From contig NZ_CP083761.1 in the NCBI RefSeq assembly GCF_023558375.1, positions 2,722,001-2,786,000 of the forward strand: a stretch of DNA of 64,000 nt, written 5' to 3'. Under the pieces are notes generated by a model that worked only from the letters and a program-made list of their open reading frames with translations, was not told the origin of the DNA and did not search any database. Positions 41,233 to 50,423 of this stretch are shown here, one piece after another; the first letter of the stretch is position 1; every line of letters starts with the position of its first letter. The DNA comes from Chroococcidiopsis sp. CCMEE 29 (GTDB lineage: Bacteria; Cyanobacteriota; Cyanobacteriia; Cyanobacteriales; Chroococcidiopsidaceae). A program made the translations under genes and the position numbers.

Positions 41233-41769
41233 ATGGCATTAGTTCATTGGGAACCTTTCCGAGAAATTGAAAGCCTGCAACGTGAGATGAACCGCCTATT
41301 TGAGCGCATGATGCTTCCGACTGAGCGCTCTGACGTTATGGCTGCTGGACCTGCTTTTATACCCCCGGCGGAAATGCATGAAGCCGCCGATCGGATCACC
41401 CTCAAAATGGAAGTGCCTGGCATAGAAGCCAAGGATCTTGATGTTAAAGTTACGGCTGAAGCGGTTGCTATCAGTGGCGAACGCAAATCTGAAATCAAGA
41501 GCGACGAAAGAGGCATGCAGCGTTCCGAATTCCGCTATGGCAGATTCCAACGGGTCATTCCCTTGCCAGCTCGAATTCAGAACGACAAGGTGCAAGCTGA
41601 ATTTAAGAACGGTGTCTTATGCTTGACAATGCCTAAAGCTGAGGAAGAAAAGAACAGGGTCGTCACCATTAACCTGGGAGGACAAACTCACCAAGGGCAA
41701 ATTGAGCCAGGACATCAGGTCAATGGTCAACCTGCAACCCAACCTCAGGAGCAGAACCAACCTGCATAA
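41233..41769 (+). CDS. Small heat shock protein, Hsp20/alpha-crystallin family (second copy)
   Basis: At 178 residues it is a paralogue of the gene 163 bases upstream, with the same N-terminus (ALVHWEPFREIESLQREMNRLFERM), the same crystallin domain (about 52-140) and GVLCLTMPKAEEEKN. It differs by a 35-residue Gln/Pro-rich tail after the crystallin domain (GQTHQGQIEPGHQ onward), which relatives often lack. The ribosome site GGAGGT is strong but may be hidden in a small hairpin. A strong terminator follows at 41848. Confidence 0.93.
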   Translation: MALVHWEPFREIESLQREMNRLFERMMLPTERSDVMAAGPAFIPPAEMHEAADRITLKMEVPGIEAKDLDVKVTAEAVAISGERKSEIKSDERGMQRSEFRYGRFQRVIPLPARIQNDKVQAEFKNGVLCLTMPKAEEEKNRVVTINLGGQTHQGQIEPGHQVNGQPATQPQEQNQPA

Positions 41770-41847
41770 CCTAGGTTAACTTTGTCCAACCCTCTTAATC
41801 AATTGTTTCCTGACACTTTAACTTAAGACGACAGGAAAAGATCGGCA

Positions 41848-41906
41848 ACAGGATTGACAGGACAATCCGCCCTAAAAGTATTTCCTGTCAGTCCTGTTTA
41901 TATTTT
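41848..41906 (+). terminator. Strong terminator after the second hsp20 gene
   Basis: ACAGGATTGACAGGA (41848-41862) pairs with TCCTGTCAGTCCTGT (41883-41897) over its full 15 bases, with one T-G pair, around a 20-base loop, and is followed by TTATATTTT. It separates the hsp20 pair from the dnaK fragment. Confidence 0.75.
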
Positions 41907-41939
41907 CCCAACCCAAGTCATCACCAGAGAATTTCAGGA

Positions 41940-42147
41940 GTTGAACGCCTGGTCAAGGCTGCGGAAGCTCACGCGGCTGAGGACAGAAAGCGCCGCGAAC
42001 AAATTGACACTAAGAACATGTCCGCTGAAATGACCGTAATATCTCTCCCTCACCCCCTGCCCCTCTCCCAAGCTTGGGAGAGGGGTGCCGGAGGCGGGGT
42101 GAGGGCTACTAAGATTATGGGCAATTAACCGGATTTGATCTAAGAAC
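41940..42147 (+). pseudogene. dnaK remnant split by a 130-bp insertion
   Basis: Bases 41940-42019 encode VERLVKAAEAHAAEDRKRRE and QIDTKN, the end of the substrate domain and lid start of DnaK. The frame then enters foreign DNA and stops at 42126. The foreign DNA (about 42021-42139) is bounded by an 11-base direct repeat CTAAGAACATG (42010-42020 and 42140-42150). Removing one repeat plus the insert restores an unbroken DnaK frame into the gene at 42148. Its centre is a GC-rich palindrome, CCTCTCCCAAG/CTTGGGAGAGG (about 42051-42072), flanked by CCTCACCCC and GGGGTGAGG. Confidence 0.75.
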
Positions 42148-42438
42148 ATGGCTAACTCCTTGGCTTATCAAGCTGAAAAACAACTGAAGGACTTGGGTGA
42201 TAAAGTTCCCGCAGGTGAGCGGAGCACAGTTGAAGGTTTGGTGTCAGATTTACGCCAGGCAATCAATCAAGAGAACTACGATCGCATGAAGTCCCTCAGT
42301 AATGACTTGCAGCAAGCTCTGATGCAAGTAGGGAGCGCTGTCTATGGTCAAGCAGGAGGCACGACGGGTGATGGTGGTGCTCCTCGCGGTAGTGGCACTG
42401 ATGATGTAATTGATGCCGATTTTGTGGACAGTAAGTAA
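42148..42438 (+). CDS. C-terminal fragment of DnaK (Hsp70 lid domain)
   Basis: The 96 residues ANSLAYQAEKQLKDLGDKVP onward are the helical lid and disordered tail of DnaK, ending DDVIDADFVDSK, as in full-length proteins. ATPase and most of the substrate domain are absent; no other piece lies in the 10 kb upstream. An ATG happens to sit at the junction, so the piece could be made as a free lid fragment, but there is no ribosome site. A 9-base inverted repeat TTGTGGACA/TGTCCACAA (42422-42430 and 42450-42458) spans the stop. It may be inert or could compete with real DnaK for partners. Confidence 0.8.
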   Translation: MANSLAYQAEKQLKDLGDKVPAGERSTVEGLVSDLRQAINQENYDRMKSLSNDLQQALMQVGSAVYGQAGGTTGDGGAPRGSGTDDVIDADFVDSK

Positions 42439-42519
42439 TTTTGTGAGCTTGTCCACAATGCGGAAGAGGCGCGATCGCTCGCGTCTCTTCATCATGAAAT
42501 CTTGGGAGGTGATACACTC

Positions 42520-43515
42520 TTGGCTGCAACTGATTTTAAGGACTATTACGAAATTTTAGGAGTGAGCAAGACAGCAAGTCCCGATGAAATCAAAAAGGCT
42601 TACCGGAAACTGGCGAGGAAATATCACCCTGACTTAAACCCTGGTGATAAACAAGCAGAACAGCGCTTCAAAGAAATTAATGAGGCGAATGAAGTCCTCT
42701 CTGACCCAGAGAAGCGGCAAAAATATGACCAGTTTGGTCAATATTGGAAGCAAGCTAGTGAAGGTGGTGTGCCACCGGGAGCCGGTCTAGGCGTCGACGG
42801 GTTTGATTTCGGTCAGTACAGCAACTTTGATGATTTCATTAATGAACTGCTAGGACGGGTTGGAGGTCGAGAGCACACAGGGAGACGAGTCTATACCTAT
42901 CGCACTTCAACTGGTCCGAGGAGTGGATTTAGTGATTTCGAGGATATGTTTGGGGGTGGTTTTGGCACCCAAGCTCCTGCCCCAGATACAGAAGCAGCGA
43001 TTACGCTCACCATGTCAGAAGGCTTTCATGGCACACAGAAGCGGTTGCAGCTCGACGGGGAAACGATCAATGTCCGAATTCCCCCAGGTGCTAAATCGGG
43101 AAGCCGTATCCGCATCAAGGGCAAAGGGCAAGTGAGTCCGTTCAGTCAAGAACGGGGAGACTTATACCTGACAATTGAGTTAATGCCCCATCCCTTCTTC
43201 CAGTTTGACGGGGATGATATTGTCTGCGAAGTACCAATTACACCGGATGAAGCGGCGTTAGGAGCAAAGATCAAAGTACCTACGCCGGATGGCAGTGTGA
43301 CAATGACACTTCCCACTGGGGTGCAGTCGGGACAATCTTTGCGGCTGCGGGGAAAGGGCTGGCTCCGACCGAAGGACGGACGCGCAGATCAGATTGTCAA
43401 GCTCAAAATTGTCGTGCCGAAGGATCTAAGTACCGCAGAGCGGGAGTGCTATGAAAAGCTCCGTGCTGCCAGCAGTTTTAATCCCCGTGCTGCTATAGAG
43501 GAGGTAAGACTATGA
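42520..43515 (+). CDS. DnaJ-class co-chaperone, CbpA-like
   Basis: J-domain protein of 331 residues: [37 protein letters not shown] (about 6-42) has the HPD motif that stimulates DnaK. A Gly/Phe linker follows (about 85-150), then two C-terminal substrate domains (about 165-320). The zinc fingers of true DnaJ are absent, as in CbpA. Start: TTG 42520 lies 8 bases after GGGAGGTG, a strong site; TTG 42502 would put that site inside the gene. It overlaps the cbpM-like gene by four bases (ATGA) and forms an operon with it. Confidence 0.9.
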   Translation: MAATDFKDYYEILGVSKTASPDEIKKAYRKLARKYHPDLNPGDKQAEQRFKEINEANEVLSDPEKRQKYDQFGQYWKQASEGGVPPGAGLGVDGFDFGQYSNFDDFINELLGRVGGREHTGRRVYTYRTSTGPRSGFSDFEDMFGGGFGTQAPAPDTEAAITLTMSEGFHGTQKRLQLDGETINVRIPPGAKSGSRIRIKGKGQVSPFSQERGDLYLTIELMPHPFFQFDGDDIVCEVPITPDEAALGAKIKVPTPDGSVTMTLPTGVQSGQSLRLRGKGWLRPKDGRADQIVKLKIVVPKDLSTAERECYEKLRAASSFNPRAAIEEVRL

Positions 43516-43820
43516 GCCAATTTGGTCTATCGCATGTGGTGGTATCTCAAGAGGGCGATCGCCTCTATTCGTTCGAGCAGGCAGCAATCCTGACACAGAC
43601 ATCCGTGACAGTAGTAAAAGGCTTTGCCTCGTTGGGATTAATTGAACCCATAGGCGTGATGCTGCGAGCAAGAGATGTTACCCGCATCGCTCAAATTCAA
43701 CGCCTACGCCGTGATTTAGGGCTAAACCTAGTAGGAGCATCAATGGTTCTGGATATGGCTCAAGAAATTGCCCAACTGCGGGCGCAACTGCAACTCTACC
43801 AACAAAGAAAAAACGCTTGA
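43512..43820 (+). CDS. CbpM-like modulator of the J protein (MerR-type helix-turn-helix)
   Basis: The 102-residue protein has a winged-helix start ([30 protein letters not shown], about 17-46) and a C-terminal helical coil ([25 protein letters not shown]). CbpM binds the J-domain of CbpA and blocks it. The start overlaps the J-protein stop (ATGA), so both are made together, as in the cbpA-cbpM operon of enterobacteria. Confidence 0.8.
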   Translation: MSQFGLSHVVVSQEGDRLYSFEQAAILTQTSVTVVKGFASLGLIEPIGVMLRARDVTRIAQIQRLRRDLGLNLVGASMVLDMAQEIAQLRAQLQLYQQRKNA

Positions 43821-44005
43821 TCAAAAATAGTGCCGCGCATTCTACGACTGCACTGAAGGTCAGTCGTTAGTTAGCGGCGCATCTTGAGCTTAGATATATT
43901 TCAACGGTTCGCGCTTAGCCGTCGGAGTCTTCACAAACTATACTGTCACTTCAACGGTATGATAAGTCTTAGAGTCGTTTTGTAAATTTGCTGTAACGCA
44001 CTGCT

Positions 44006-44095
44006 ATGGAGATTTTGACATTAGGCTGGGTTTCATTACTGGTTGTCTTTACCTGGTCAATTGCAATGGTAGTTTGGGGTCGAAACGGATTTTAA
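44006..44095 (+). CDS. petN: Cytochrome b6-f complex subunit 8, PetN
   Basis: A 29-residue one-helix subunit, [20 protein letters not shown] and then MVVWGRNGF, nearly invariant in cyanobacteria and plastids. It sits in the thylakoid membrane at the edge of the cytochrome b6-f dimer. The upstream bases (43880-44005) presumably hold its promoter. Confidence 0.95.
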   Translation: MEILTLGWVSLLVVFTWSIAMVVWGRNGF

Positions 44096-44102
44096 AACTC
44101 AA

Positions 44103-44288
44103 GTGGAAACGACAGCTCTAAATATTCTTTTTTCAGCTGCTTTTCTCCTGCTGGTAGTTGTGTCCGGGGGGATTATTTATCTAACGGCAGCAGAATGGCG
44201 CGATCGCCGTCGCCAAGCCCGAGAGAAGCGCGCTGCTAAGGCTGATACTAAGAAGGCTGCTACTAAGGCTGTTACTAAGCGCAAGTAA
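44103..44288 (+). CDS. Small membrane protein with basic tail (61 aa)
   Basis: Starts at GTG 44103, seven bases after petN ends, so it is likely cotranscribed with petN. It has one membrane helix (about 9-29, AAFLLLVVVSGGIIYLTA) then a lysine/arginine-rich tail with AAKADTKKAATKA repeats. Similar short membrane proteins follow petN in other cyanobacteria, to my recollection; the function is unknown. Confidence 0.65.
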   Translation: METTALNILFSAAFLLLVVVSGGIIYLTAAEWRDRRRQAREKRAAKADTKKAATKAVTKRK

Positions 44289-44376
44289 GGCAGCTTAATT
44301 ACTCGCCTTTGAACTGTTACGGGCGTAGACTCCGTAACAACAAGGACTATTAACTTGACAAAAAAGCCCGGTCGAG

Positions 44377-45951
44377 CTAGGCGCGCTGAGCACCTGGTCG
44401 CCCATCTTCGACTGCAAATGAAGCTAGAGTGCTGATAGTAGCGTTTTGGTCGAGGATAGTAGAAACTGCTCGGAAATCTGACTGCCAGCGATCGCGCGTG
44501 AGGTGACAACGGACGTAACCCCGGAATTCGCCGTTAAAGAACTTAGTATGGGGGTTGCTCGCTAATGCCGCTGTAACTGGAGCAATAAACCGGGCTGGAA
44601 AGTCGGAGGAGATTGAAGTGCCCACGAACTCAGTACCGACAGTTCGCGAATCGGGTTTGCTGAAGTCGGTCTTGAGGTCGTGTACCCAGCTTGAGTGAAT
44701 GTCGCCAGCGATCACAATTGGGTTGGAGGGTTGTCGCTGATCCAGAAACTCCAGCAGTCGATTGCGAGCTGCTACATAGCCATCCCACTGATCGAGGTTG
44801 AATACTTTCATATCTGGACGAGGATCAAAGTTATATTCAGCCAGCATTGTCTGCTGAGCGATCGCACTCCAACGGGCTTGTGACTGAGCCAAACCTTGAA
44901 ATAGCCAACGCTCCTGTTCCTTTCCAGTCATAGTAGCATTTGGGTCGAAAGCCTCTTTACAGCGAGGCTTGATCCCGTCACCGCATGGCTGATTAGTGCG
45001 GTACTGGCGAGTATCCAACACATTAAAATCGGCTAGGTCGCCGAACGTAAACCGCCGATAAAGTTGCATATTTGCTCCCTTGGGCAGTGATGAGCGCCGC
45101 AGTGGCATGTGCTCATAGTATGCCTGATAAGCATTGGCTCGTCGTTCCAAAAACGCTTGCTTATTTTGGTCATCTTCAGGATGATTGCCAGCGTAGTTGT
45201 TGTTAACTTCGTGGTCGTCCCAAGTAACTATCCAAGGAAACGCAGCATGAGCCGCCTGAAGGTTCGGGTCAGTTTTGTACAGAGCGTAGCGGTTACGGTA
45301 GTCGGTAAGGGTAATAATTTCAGGACTGTTATGCTGGCGTGGTTTGCCGGGTCGCGGTCCGTACTCGTAAATGTAGTCACCGAGGTGGACAACTAGATCA
45401 AGGTCTTCCTCTGCCATGTGTTTGTAGGCTGAGTAATAACCATTCTGCCAGTCCTGACAGGAAGCAAACGCGAAGCGCAACTGATTAAGGCGATCGCCGC
45501 GCGCTGGAGCAGTACGTGTGCGTCCGATCGGACTAAGTTCATTACCGACTCGGAATTGGTACCAGTACCATTGCTCAGGCTGCAGCCCCTGTACATCAAC
45601 GTGGATGGAATGCCCAAATTCTGGTGTAGCCAGCACTTTGCCCCGTCTAACAATCCGCTTCATGCTCTCATCAGCTGAAACTTGCCACTGCACAGGGTAA
45701 TTTTGCTGTGGTATAGCGCCTTTATTGAGTGGATTGGGAGCCAGCCGCGTCCATAACACCACACTGTCCGGGAGTGGATCGCCGGAAGCGACACCGAGAC
45801 TAAACGGGTAGCCAGAGAATTTCGGTTGGGCAACTACTCTTTTAGACCACTGACTGCCAAGCGCTAAACCAGTTAAGGCTCCAGCACCTATAAGTAAGCT
45901 CCGCCGCTTGATTCGACTCGATAGCAAGTGTTCGAAATCACAGCGATTCAT
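44377..45951 (-). CDS. phoD: Alkaline phosphatase PhoD
   Basis: Secreted phosphodiesterase/phosphomonoesterase using Fe and Ca. The N-terminus SSRIKRRSLLIGAGALTG carries a twin-arginine signal (RR at about 17-18). Catalytic and metal sites appear in FSLGVASGDPLPDSVVLWTRL (about 51-71), FASCQDWQNGYYSAY (about 163-177), VVHLGDYIYEYG (about 187-198), TWDDHEVNNNYAG (about 243-255) and VIAGDIHSSW (about 421-430). ATG 45951 is five bases from AAAGGAG; GTG 45957 overlaps that site, so I start at 45951. It is probably induced by phosphate shortage, though I did not find a clear Pho box. Confidence 0.93.
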   Translation of the reverse strand: MNRCDFEHLLSSRIKRRSLLIGAGALTGLALGSQWSKRVVAQPKFSGYPFSLGVASGDPLPDSVVLWTRLAPNPLNKGAIPQQNYPVQWQVSADESMKRIVRRGKVLATPEFGHSIHVDVQGLQPEQWYWYQFRVGNELSPIGRTRTAPARGDRLNQLRFAFASCQDWQNGYYSAYKHMAEEDLDLVVHLGDYIYEYGPRPGKPRQHNSPEIITLTDYRNRYALYKTDPNLQAAHAAFPWIVTWDDHEVNNNYAGNHPEDDQNKQAFLERRANAYQAYYEHMPLRRSSLPKGANMQLYRRFTFGDLADFNVLDTRQYRTNQPCGDGIKPRCKEAFDPNATMTGKEQERWLFQGLAQSQARWSAIAQQTMLAEYNFDPRPDMKVFNLDQWDGYVAARNRLLEFLDQRQPSNPIVIAGDIHSSWVHDLKTDFSKPDSRTVGTEFVGTSISSDFPARFIAPVTAALASNPHTKFFNGEFRGYVRCHLTRDRWQSDFRAVSTILDQNATISTLASFAVEDGRPGAQRA

Positions 45952-46111
45952 ATCCACTCCTTTGAAGATTTTTTAAAATGGCAACTTAGAAAGCGCTAAG
46001 TTACGACCGAGATTGCTTTTTATCAGCGATCGCCAGCTTTTTCAAACTGAAACACAGACGAACTTGCCAAGCTAGTATTAACTACTCCTAAAACACTACC
46101 CTCTAAAGTTA

Positions 46112-46522
46112 ATGATGCGGCTGATCTTAATAGCAATTTTGCTGGGACTGCTGACAGCTTGTGGCACTGCCAGAATGGAACTGAGTAGCAAGCTAGTGCA
46201 AAGAGCATTAGCGCTTCAGTTATCGCAAACGCAACAGCACTTAAGCCAGCAACTACAATTGTCTGTACCCCCAAGGTTTGAAATTAATCAATTGGCGATC
46301 GCGCAACAGCAACGATTTGTTCTACAAGATTTACCCACCTACCGAGTCCGAGGTACTTACGACCTCACGATTCAGCTACCAACACGGCAAGTAACTCAAC
46401 AGCACAATCCATTTGAAGTGTACCTGCAACGCCAGAAAGAAGGAAAAACTTGGCGTTTGGCTGTTCCCCAATCAACTAGTAAGGAGACTGGAACAGTTTG
46501 GCGTACCTACTTAATTGATTGA
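46112..46522 (+). CDS. Small lipoprotein (136 aa)
   Basis: The N-terminus MMRLILIAILLGLLTACGTA is a lipoprotein signal with lipobox LTAC, so Cys17 becomes lipid-modified. The mature 120 residues are Gln-rich with beta strands (FEINQLAIAQQQRFVLQDLP; YRVRGTYDLTIQLP). I know no family name; similar short lipoproteins occur in other cyanobacteria. It converges on cobM, whose end is 13 bases away. A second ATG at 46115 gives the same signal. Confidence 0.75.
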   Translation: MMRLILIAILLGLLTACGTARMELSSKLVQRALALQLSQTQQHLSQQLQLSVPPRFEINQLAIAQQQRFVLQDLPTYRVRGTYDLTIQLPTRQVTQQHNPFEVYLQRQKEGKTWRLAVPQSTSKETGTVWRTYLID

Positions 46523-46534
46523 CCGAAGAAGGGG

Positions 46535-47365
46535 TCAGGGGGAAGAGGTAGAGGAACCCCAGGGAGCAGGGCGAAACAGGTGGGTATGTTCGGGATGATA
46601 TAGACGGGAACGCGCTTTTGCTACTCCCAATGCTGGACTAATCACATATAGCGTTGTTCGAATCAGATTTTCCTGCTGAGTAACAGATGCCATTTTGTCA
46701 AGGGTTACCAGCAAAATTTTTTCATCCGACCAACCCAGCCGAAAGCAAATCGCTACGGGGGTTTCATCTGGATAGTGCTCTAGCAGTTGATTTTGGGCGA
46801 CTTCAACGTGACGTGCACTGAGGTAGAGGCAGAGGCTAGCCTGGTGTGCTGCCAAGGATGCTAATTCCTCCCGCGCTGGCACTTCAGTACGACCACTAAT
46901 ACGACTGAGGATAATAGTTTGGACGAGTCCTGGGACAGTTAGCTCAACTTTAAGTTTGGCAGCAGCGGCTTGGAAGGCACTGATTCCGGGGATGACTTCA
47001 AATGGAATATTAGCTGCTGCTAGGGCTTGCATTTGCTCGTGAATCGCACTGTAAAGACTTGGATCGCCAGATTGCAGCCGAACTACAGATTGTTGCGATC
47101 GCACTTTTTCAACCATTACTGGCAGAATCTCTTCCAAAGTCTTATTTGCAGTGTGGATAATTTCAGCCTCTGGACGGCAAAGTTGCAAAATCTGTCGAGG
47201 CACTAAAGAGTCAGCAAATAAAATCACATCCGCCTGCATCAACAGTTTCTGCGCTTTAACTGTTAATAAGTCCGGATCGCCTGGTCCCGCCCCCACAATG
47301 TATACTCCTGGGGCTAAGGGTTGGAGCGGTGTTTGATGATTTAGCTGGGTAATAGATTCAGGCAT
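46535..47365 (-). CDS. cobM: Precorrin-4 C11-methyltransferase CobM
   Basis: Adds the C11 methyl group in vitamin B12 (pseudocobalamin) synthesis, using SAM. The tetrapyrrole methylase fold shows VYIVGAGPGDPDLLTVKAQKLL (about 22-43), VRLQSGDPSLYSAIHEQ (about 94-110), EVIPGISAFQAAAAKL (about 121-136) and SRISGRTEVP (about 155-164). ATG 47365 (MPESITQL) is preferred; an in-frame TTG at 47392 would add nine residues. The gene lies alone; the region upstream contains a structured candidate RNA. Confidence 0.92.
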   Translation of the reverse strand: MPESITQLNHQTPLQPLAPGVYIVGAGPGDPDLLTVKAQKLLMQADVILFADSLVPRQILQLCRPEAEIIHTANKTLEEILPVMVEKVRSQQSVVRLQSGDPSLYSAIHEQMQALAAANIPFEVIPGISAFQAAAAKLKVELTVPGLVQTIILSRISGRTEVPAREELASLAAHQASLCLYLSARHVEVAQNQLLEHYPDETPVAICFRLGWSDEKILLVTLDKMASVTQQENLIRTTLYVISPALGVAKARSRLYHPEHTHLFRPAPWGSSTSSP

Positions 47366-47407
47366 TGGCGATCGCTGATTTGATTTTTCCAAAAAATTTC
47401 GCTTTTG

Positions 47408-47493
47408 TTCCGGATACTACCAATTTCCCTGTGAAGTAATAAATGGTAGATGCACCGGACTTAAGCCCTAGATTCAGTCATTAGGGCTTTTTT
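47408..47493 (+). ncRNA. Candidate small RNA between cobM and lgt
   Basis: On the plus strand CCGGATACTACCA (47411-47423) can pair through CCGG and TACCA with TGGTAGATGCACCGG (47444-47458). A perfect terminator follows directly: AAGCCCTA (47463-47470), loop, TAGGGCTT (47482-47489) and T6. Both flanking genes read leftward, so the rightward terminator has no gene to serve. A transcript of about 85 nt is the simplest reading. I find no protein frame and no confident promoter, and do not recognise a known family. Confidence 0.5.
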
Positions 47494-47513
47494 CTTATTT
47501 CTGAACAAGGAAT

Positions 47514-48395
47514 TCATCGTTCTGAGGCTTCTACTCCTTCCTCACGCACAGGAGCAACATCTGGTAAAGAGCGCTTGTAAATGTAAAGCCACGCTAACCC
47601 AGCTAATCCCAACATAATTCCGACTAAACTCACCACCTGAGCTATCCGTAGGGGTCCTAACATCAAGCTATCAGTTCGTAAGGCTTCTATCCAGAAGCGT
47701 CCCAGGCTGTAGGCTACCCAGTAAACCAAAAACAGTGTACCCGCCTTCAAGTGCAGCTTTCCCTTCAAACCCCGAAAAAAAAGAGTTAGTAATAGCCCAA
47801 ACACCATCAAATTCCACAGGGATTCATAGAGAAATGTGGGATGGAAATAGGCAAAGTCAGCGTATTCTGTAGGACGCTGATTTAGGGGAATATAGAGCTT
47901 CCAGGGTAAATTGGTGGGACTCCCAAAGGCTTCGGAGTTGAAAAAATTTCCCCAGCGACCGATCGCCTGACCCAGAATCAGTGAAGGAGCAACCAAATCT
48001 GCTAGTTGCCAGAAAGAAATTCGATTGAGTCGGGCAAAAATTAATGCGGCAGCAATGCCACCCAGAATAGCTCCATGAATCGCAATCCCACCTTGCCAAA
48101 TTGCAATAATCTGCCCCGGATTTTGAGCGTACGCCGACCAATTAAATAAAACGTAATACAGTCGGGCAGCCGGAATTGCTGCAATCACTAACCAGATTAC
48201 CAAGTCACCCACCAAATCTGGATTAATATGACGGCGCTTTGCCAAATATTGGGAAAGGCTGACTCCAATTAACACCGCTGCCGCAATTAAGAGCCCATAC
48301 CAGCGGATAGTCAGTGGTCCGATCCTGACCAAAATTGGTCCTGGGGAAGCAAATTGAAACGCCAAAGGTAGGGAAGGAATAGCCGGTAACATCAT
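47514..48395 (-). CDS. lgt: Prolipoprotein diacylglyceryl transferase Lgt
   Basis: Transfers diacylglycerol from phosphatidylglycerol to the lipobox Cys of lipoproteins. Seven membrane helices; the signature [19 protein letters not shown] (about 104-122) and the Lgt hallmark [13 protein letters not shown] (about 147-159) are both present, as is [22 protein letters not shown] (by position 173-194). The length of 293 residues is normal. Its likely clients include the small lipoprotein at 46112. The end of the gene abuts the candidate RNA terminator, which in the leftward sense lacks a T run. Confidence 0.95.
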   Translation of the reverse strand: MMLPAIPSLPLAFQFASPGPILVRIGPLTIRWYGLLIAAAVLIGVSLSQYLAKRRHINPDLVGDLVIWLVIAAIPAARLYYVLFNWSAYAQNPGQIIAIWQGGIAIHGAILGGIAAALIFARLNRISFWQLADLVAPSLILGQAIGRWGNFFNSEAFGSPTNLPWKLYIPLNQRPTEYADFAYFHPTFLYESLWNLMVFGLLLTLFFRGLKGKLHLKAGTLFLVYWVAYSLGRFWIEALRTDSLMLGPLRIAQVVSLVGIMLGLAGLAWLYIYKRSLPDVAPVREEGVEASER

Positions 48396-48603
48396 ACCAT
48401 TTTGGATTTTGGATTTTAGATTTTGGATACTGACCTACATCTCCCGCATCAGTCTACACGATTAATCTTATGCCGCCTTGGTCCCTTGTGGGGACGAGTG
48501 GCGAGTGATGAGTTCTCCCCCTGCTTTCTCTACTCCCTACTCCCGGAAATTAAGCTAACGTCATAATATATACGCTCATCCCCTGTTTCAGGTTTATCCC
48601 ACC

Positions 48604-49689
48604 ATGGGCAGCAAAGACCAAAATCAGTTTCAACAGACTGCCACCCTTACTCCAAAGCAGCCTACTAAACTAGGTGCCTCAACAGCTTTGTTAGGGGCTT
48701 CTTTAGCAGAATTGTCTGCTTGGGTGCAACAGCAGGGGCAACCAGCTTATCGGGGGCGTCAACTGCACGACTGGATTTATCACAAAGGTGTGCGATCGCT
48801 TACGGAAATTTCCGTCTTTTCTAAAGAATGGCGTTCTACTCTCGCAGATGTCCCGATTGGGCGTTCAACACTGCACTATCGCTCTGTTGCCCCGGATGAT
48901 ACGGTAAAATATCTCCTGCGACTGGCAGATGGTAAAATCATTGAAGCTGTGGGCATCCCGACTGAAAAACGCCTAACTGTCTGCGTCTCTACCCAGGTTG
49001 GTTGTCCAATGGCTTGTGACTTCTGCGCCACAGGCAAGGGCGGTTTCAGCCGCAATCTGGCACAGCACGAAATTATCGATCAGGTTTTAACTGTTCAAGA
49101 AGACTTCCAGCGACGTGTCAGCCACATTGTGTTTATGGGTATGGGTGAGCCGTTGCTGAACATAGAAAATGTAGTAGCAGCGATTAGGTCACTGAATGAA
49201 GATGTGGGTATCAGTCAACGCTCAATCACTCTTTCTACTGTAGGTATCCGCGGTCGCATTCACCAGCTAGCTCAACACCAACTTCAAGTTACTCTCGCTG
49301 TTAGCCTCCATGCCTCTAATCAAGAGTTACGGGAAAAACTCATTCCTAGCGCTCACAAATATCCCATTCAGGACTTACTAGCAGAATGCCGAGAATACGT
49401 GCACCTAACGGGTCGCCGCATCACTTTTGAATATATCCTTTTGGATGGAGTAAATGACTTACCAGAGCAAGCGGCAGAATTAGCTCAGCTGCTGCGCGGT
49501 TTTCAAAGTCACGTTAACTTAATCCCCTACAATCCCATCCGAGAGGCGACCTATCAACGACCTAGTTCCCGCCGCATCCAAGCCTTTGCCAGCGTTCTGA
49601 AACAGCAAAAGATTGCTGTCAGTGTTCGTTACTCCAGAGGACTGGAGGCGGATGCTGCCTGTGGACAACTCCGGACGACGCATACTTAA
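48604..49689 (+). CDS. rlmN: 23S rRNA/tRNA adenine C2-methyltransferase RlmN
   Basis: Radical-SAM enzyme that methylates A2503 of 23S rRNA and A37 of some tRNAs. The radical motif C-x3-C-x2-C is seen in [11 protein letters not shown] (about 135-145). [13 protein letters not shown] (about 176-188), ITLSTVGI and the C-terminal [17 protein letters not shown] (about 340-356), with the Cys that carries the methyl, are all present. The first 30 residues vary. The start at ATG 48604 follows a repeat-rich stretch. Its 3' third is overlapped on the other strand by the frame at 49519-49866. Confidence 0.95.
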   Translation: MGSKDQNQFQQTATLTPKQPTKLGASTALLGASLAELSAWVQQQGQPAYRGRQLHDWIYHKGVRSLTEISVFSKEWRSTLADVPIGRSTLHYRSVAPDDTVKYLLRLADGKIIEAVGIPTEKRLTVCVSTQVGCPMACDFCATGKGGFSRNLAQHEIIDQVLTVQEDFQRRVSHIVFMGMGEPLLNIENVVAAIRSLNEDVGISQRSITLSTVGIRGRIHQLAQHQLQVTLAVSLHASNQELREKLIPSAHKYPIQDLLAECREYVHLTGRRITFEYILLDGVNDLPEQAAELAQLLRGFQSHVNLIPYNPIREATYQRPSSRRIQAFASVLKQQKIAVSVRYSRGLEADAACGQLRTTHT

Positions 49690-49866
49690 CTTGCGGGCAT
49701 CAATACCAGGGGCATAAGCCTCTATCACTCTTCCAGTTTGAGAGCAGGTTACCATCAAGTAGTCGCAGCTTGGGCATTGGGTTCGGACTATCTGGCTACT
49801 TGTAATATAATGACGTTCACCTTCACTGCCGCAGTTAGGACAGTAAATTTTTTGGATTATCGACAT
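49519..49866 (-). CDS. Small zinc-ribbon protein, running antisense into rlmN
   Basis: Residues 1-58 ([20 protein letters not shown], then [19 protein letters not shown] and [16 protein letters not shown]) are a well-kept cyanobacterial zinc-ribbon family with two CxxC pairs, often mislabelled as PriA. The rest (about 60-115) is the antisense of rlmN and looks non-coding. The frame has no stop before rlmN, so either the protein has gained a 55-residue tail or translation ends earlier through sequence variation I cannot see. It is probably a nucleic-acid or metal-binding protein; the function is unknown. Confidence 0.7.
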   Translation of the reverse strand: MSIIQKIYCPNCGSEGERHYITSSQIVRTQCPSCDYLMVTCSQTGRVIEAYAPGIDARKLSMRRPELSTGSIRLQSSGVTNTDSNLLLFQNAGKGLDAAGTRSLIGRLSDGIVGD

Positions 49867-50423
49867 TTTGACCCCTCTTGATGTGATGCAAGCATTTTTT
49901 TAAGAAAAATTGAAAATCATACTTGAAAACGAGTAGGCTTTGCAGAATTCAACAAAAATTAGCAAAATTTAGCTAAAAACCAGATTTTAGAACCGCTCAA
50001 AAATGAGATGATTTCCCTGAGCTTGTTATCTTAATTATCTCAAGTTACTCTGGGCTATTGCAATCCAACTTTGGACGTAAAAACTGATGTGTTTGCCGTT
50101 ACCTTTGCTTAGAATTACCGTGATCCCCATCTTGAATCCCTTTAATTGTATCGTATGCAGTCAATAGGAAGATTGATTTAGCATCAAGCTTTAGCTCTAT
50201 TAGCTTTAGCAGAACTCAAGAGTTGAACCCGCCAGAACGAGTGCTAATCTGACTCATGATTCAACGTTATACACTTATTTTTAATATTTACTTAAGATTT
50301 GTAGGTCGTCGTCAGTTAGATTACTGAGTCGTAATCTCATTACAAAAGATGCCGCAAGTAATTCTACTCGGCATCAGTTATTATCCCTGAATGAAGAAGA
50401 TTATTTCGGGTACAAATCTTTAA
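49867..50423. other. Intergenic region upstream of the zinc-ribbon gene
   Basis: About 560 A+T-rich bases with no supported frame. A half-site GAGTGCTAA at 50230-50240 recalls half of a CIRCE element, but the partner half is missing. The uvrC terminator is at its right end. Confidence 0.4.
50348..50375 (-). terminator. Terminator of uvrC
   Basis: GATGCCG (50348-50354) and CGGCATC (50369-50375) are exact complements around 14 bases. Read leftward, the stem is followed by TTTTGTA, as expected for the end of the leftward uvrC gene, whose stop is 49 bases upstream. Confidence 0.6.

Noticed and set aside
50225-50250. CIRCE heat-shock element
   Set aside because: Only the GAGTGCTAA half is present; nine bases upstream there is no TTAGCACTC.
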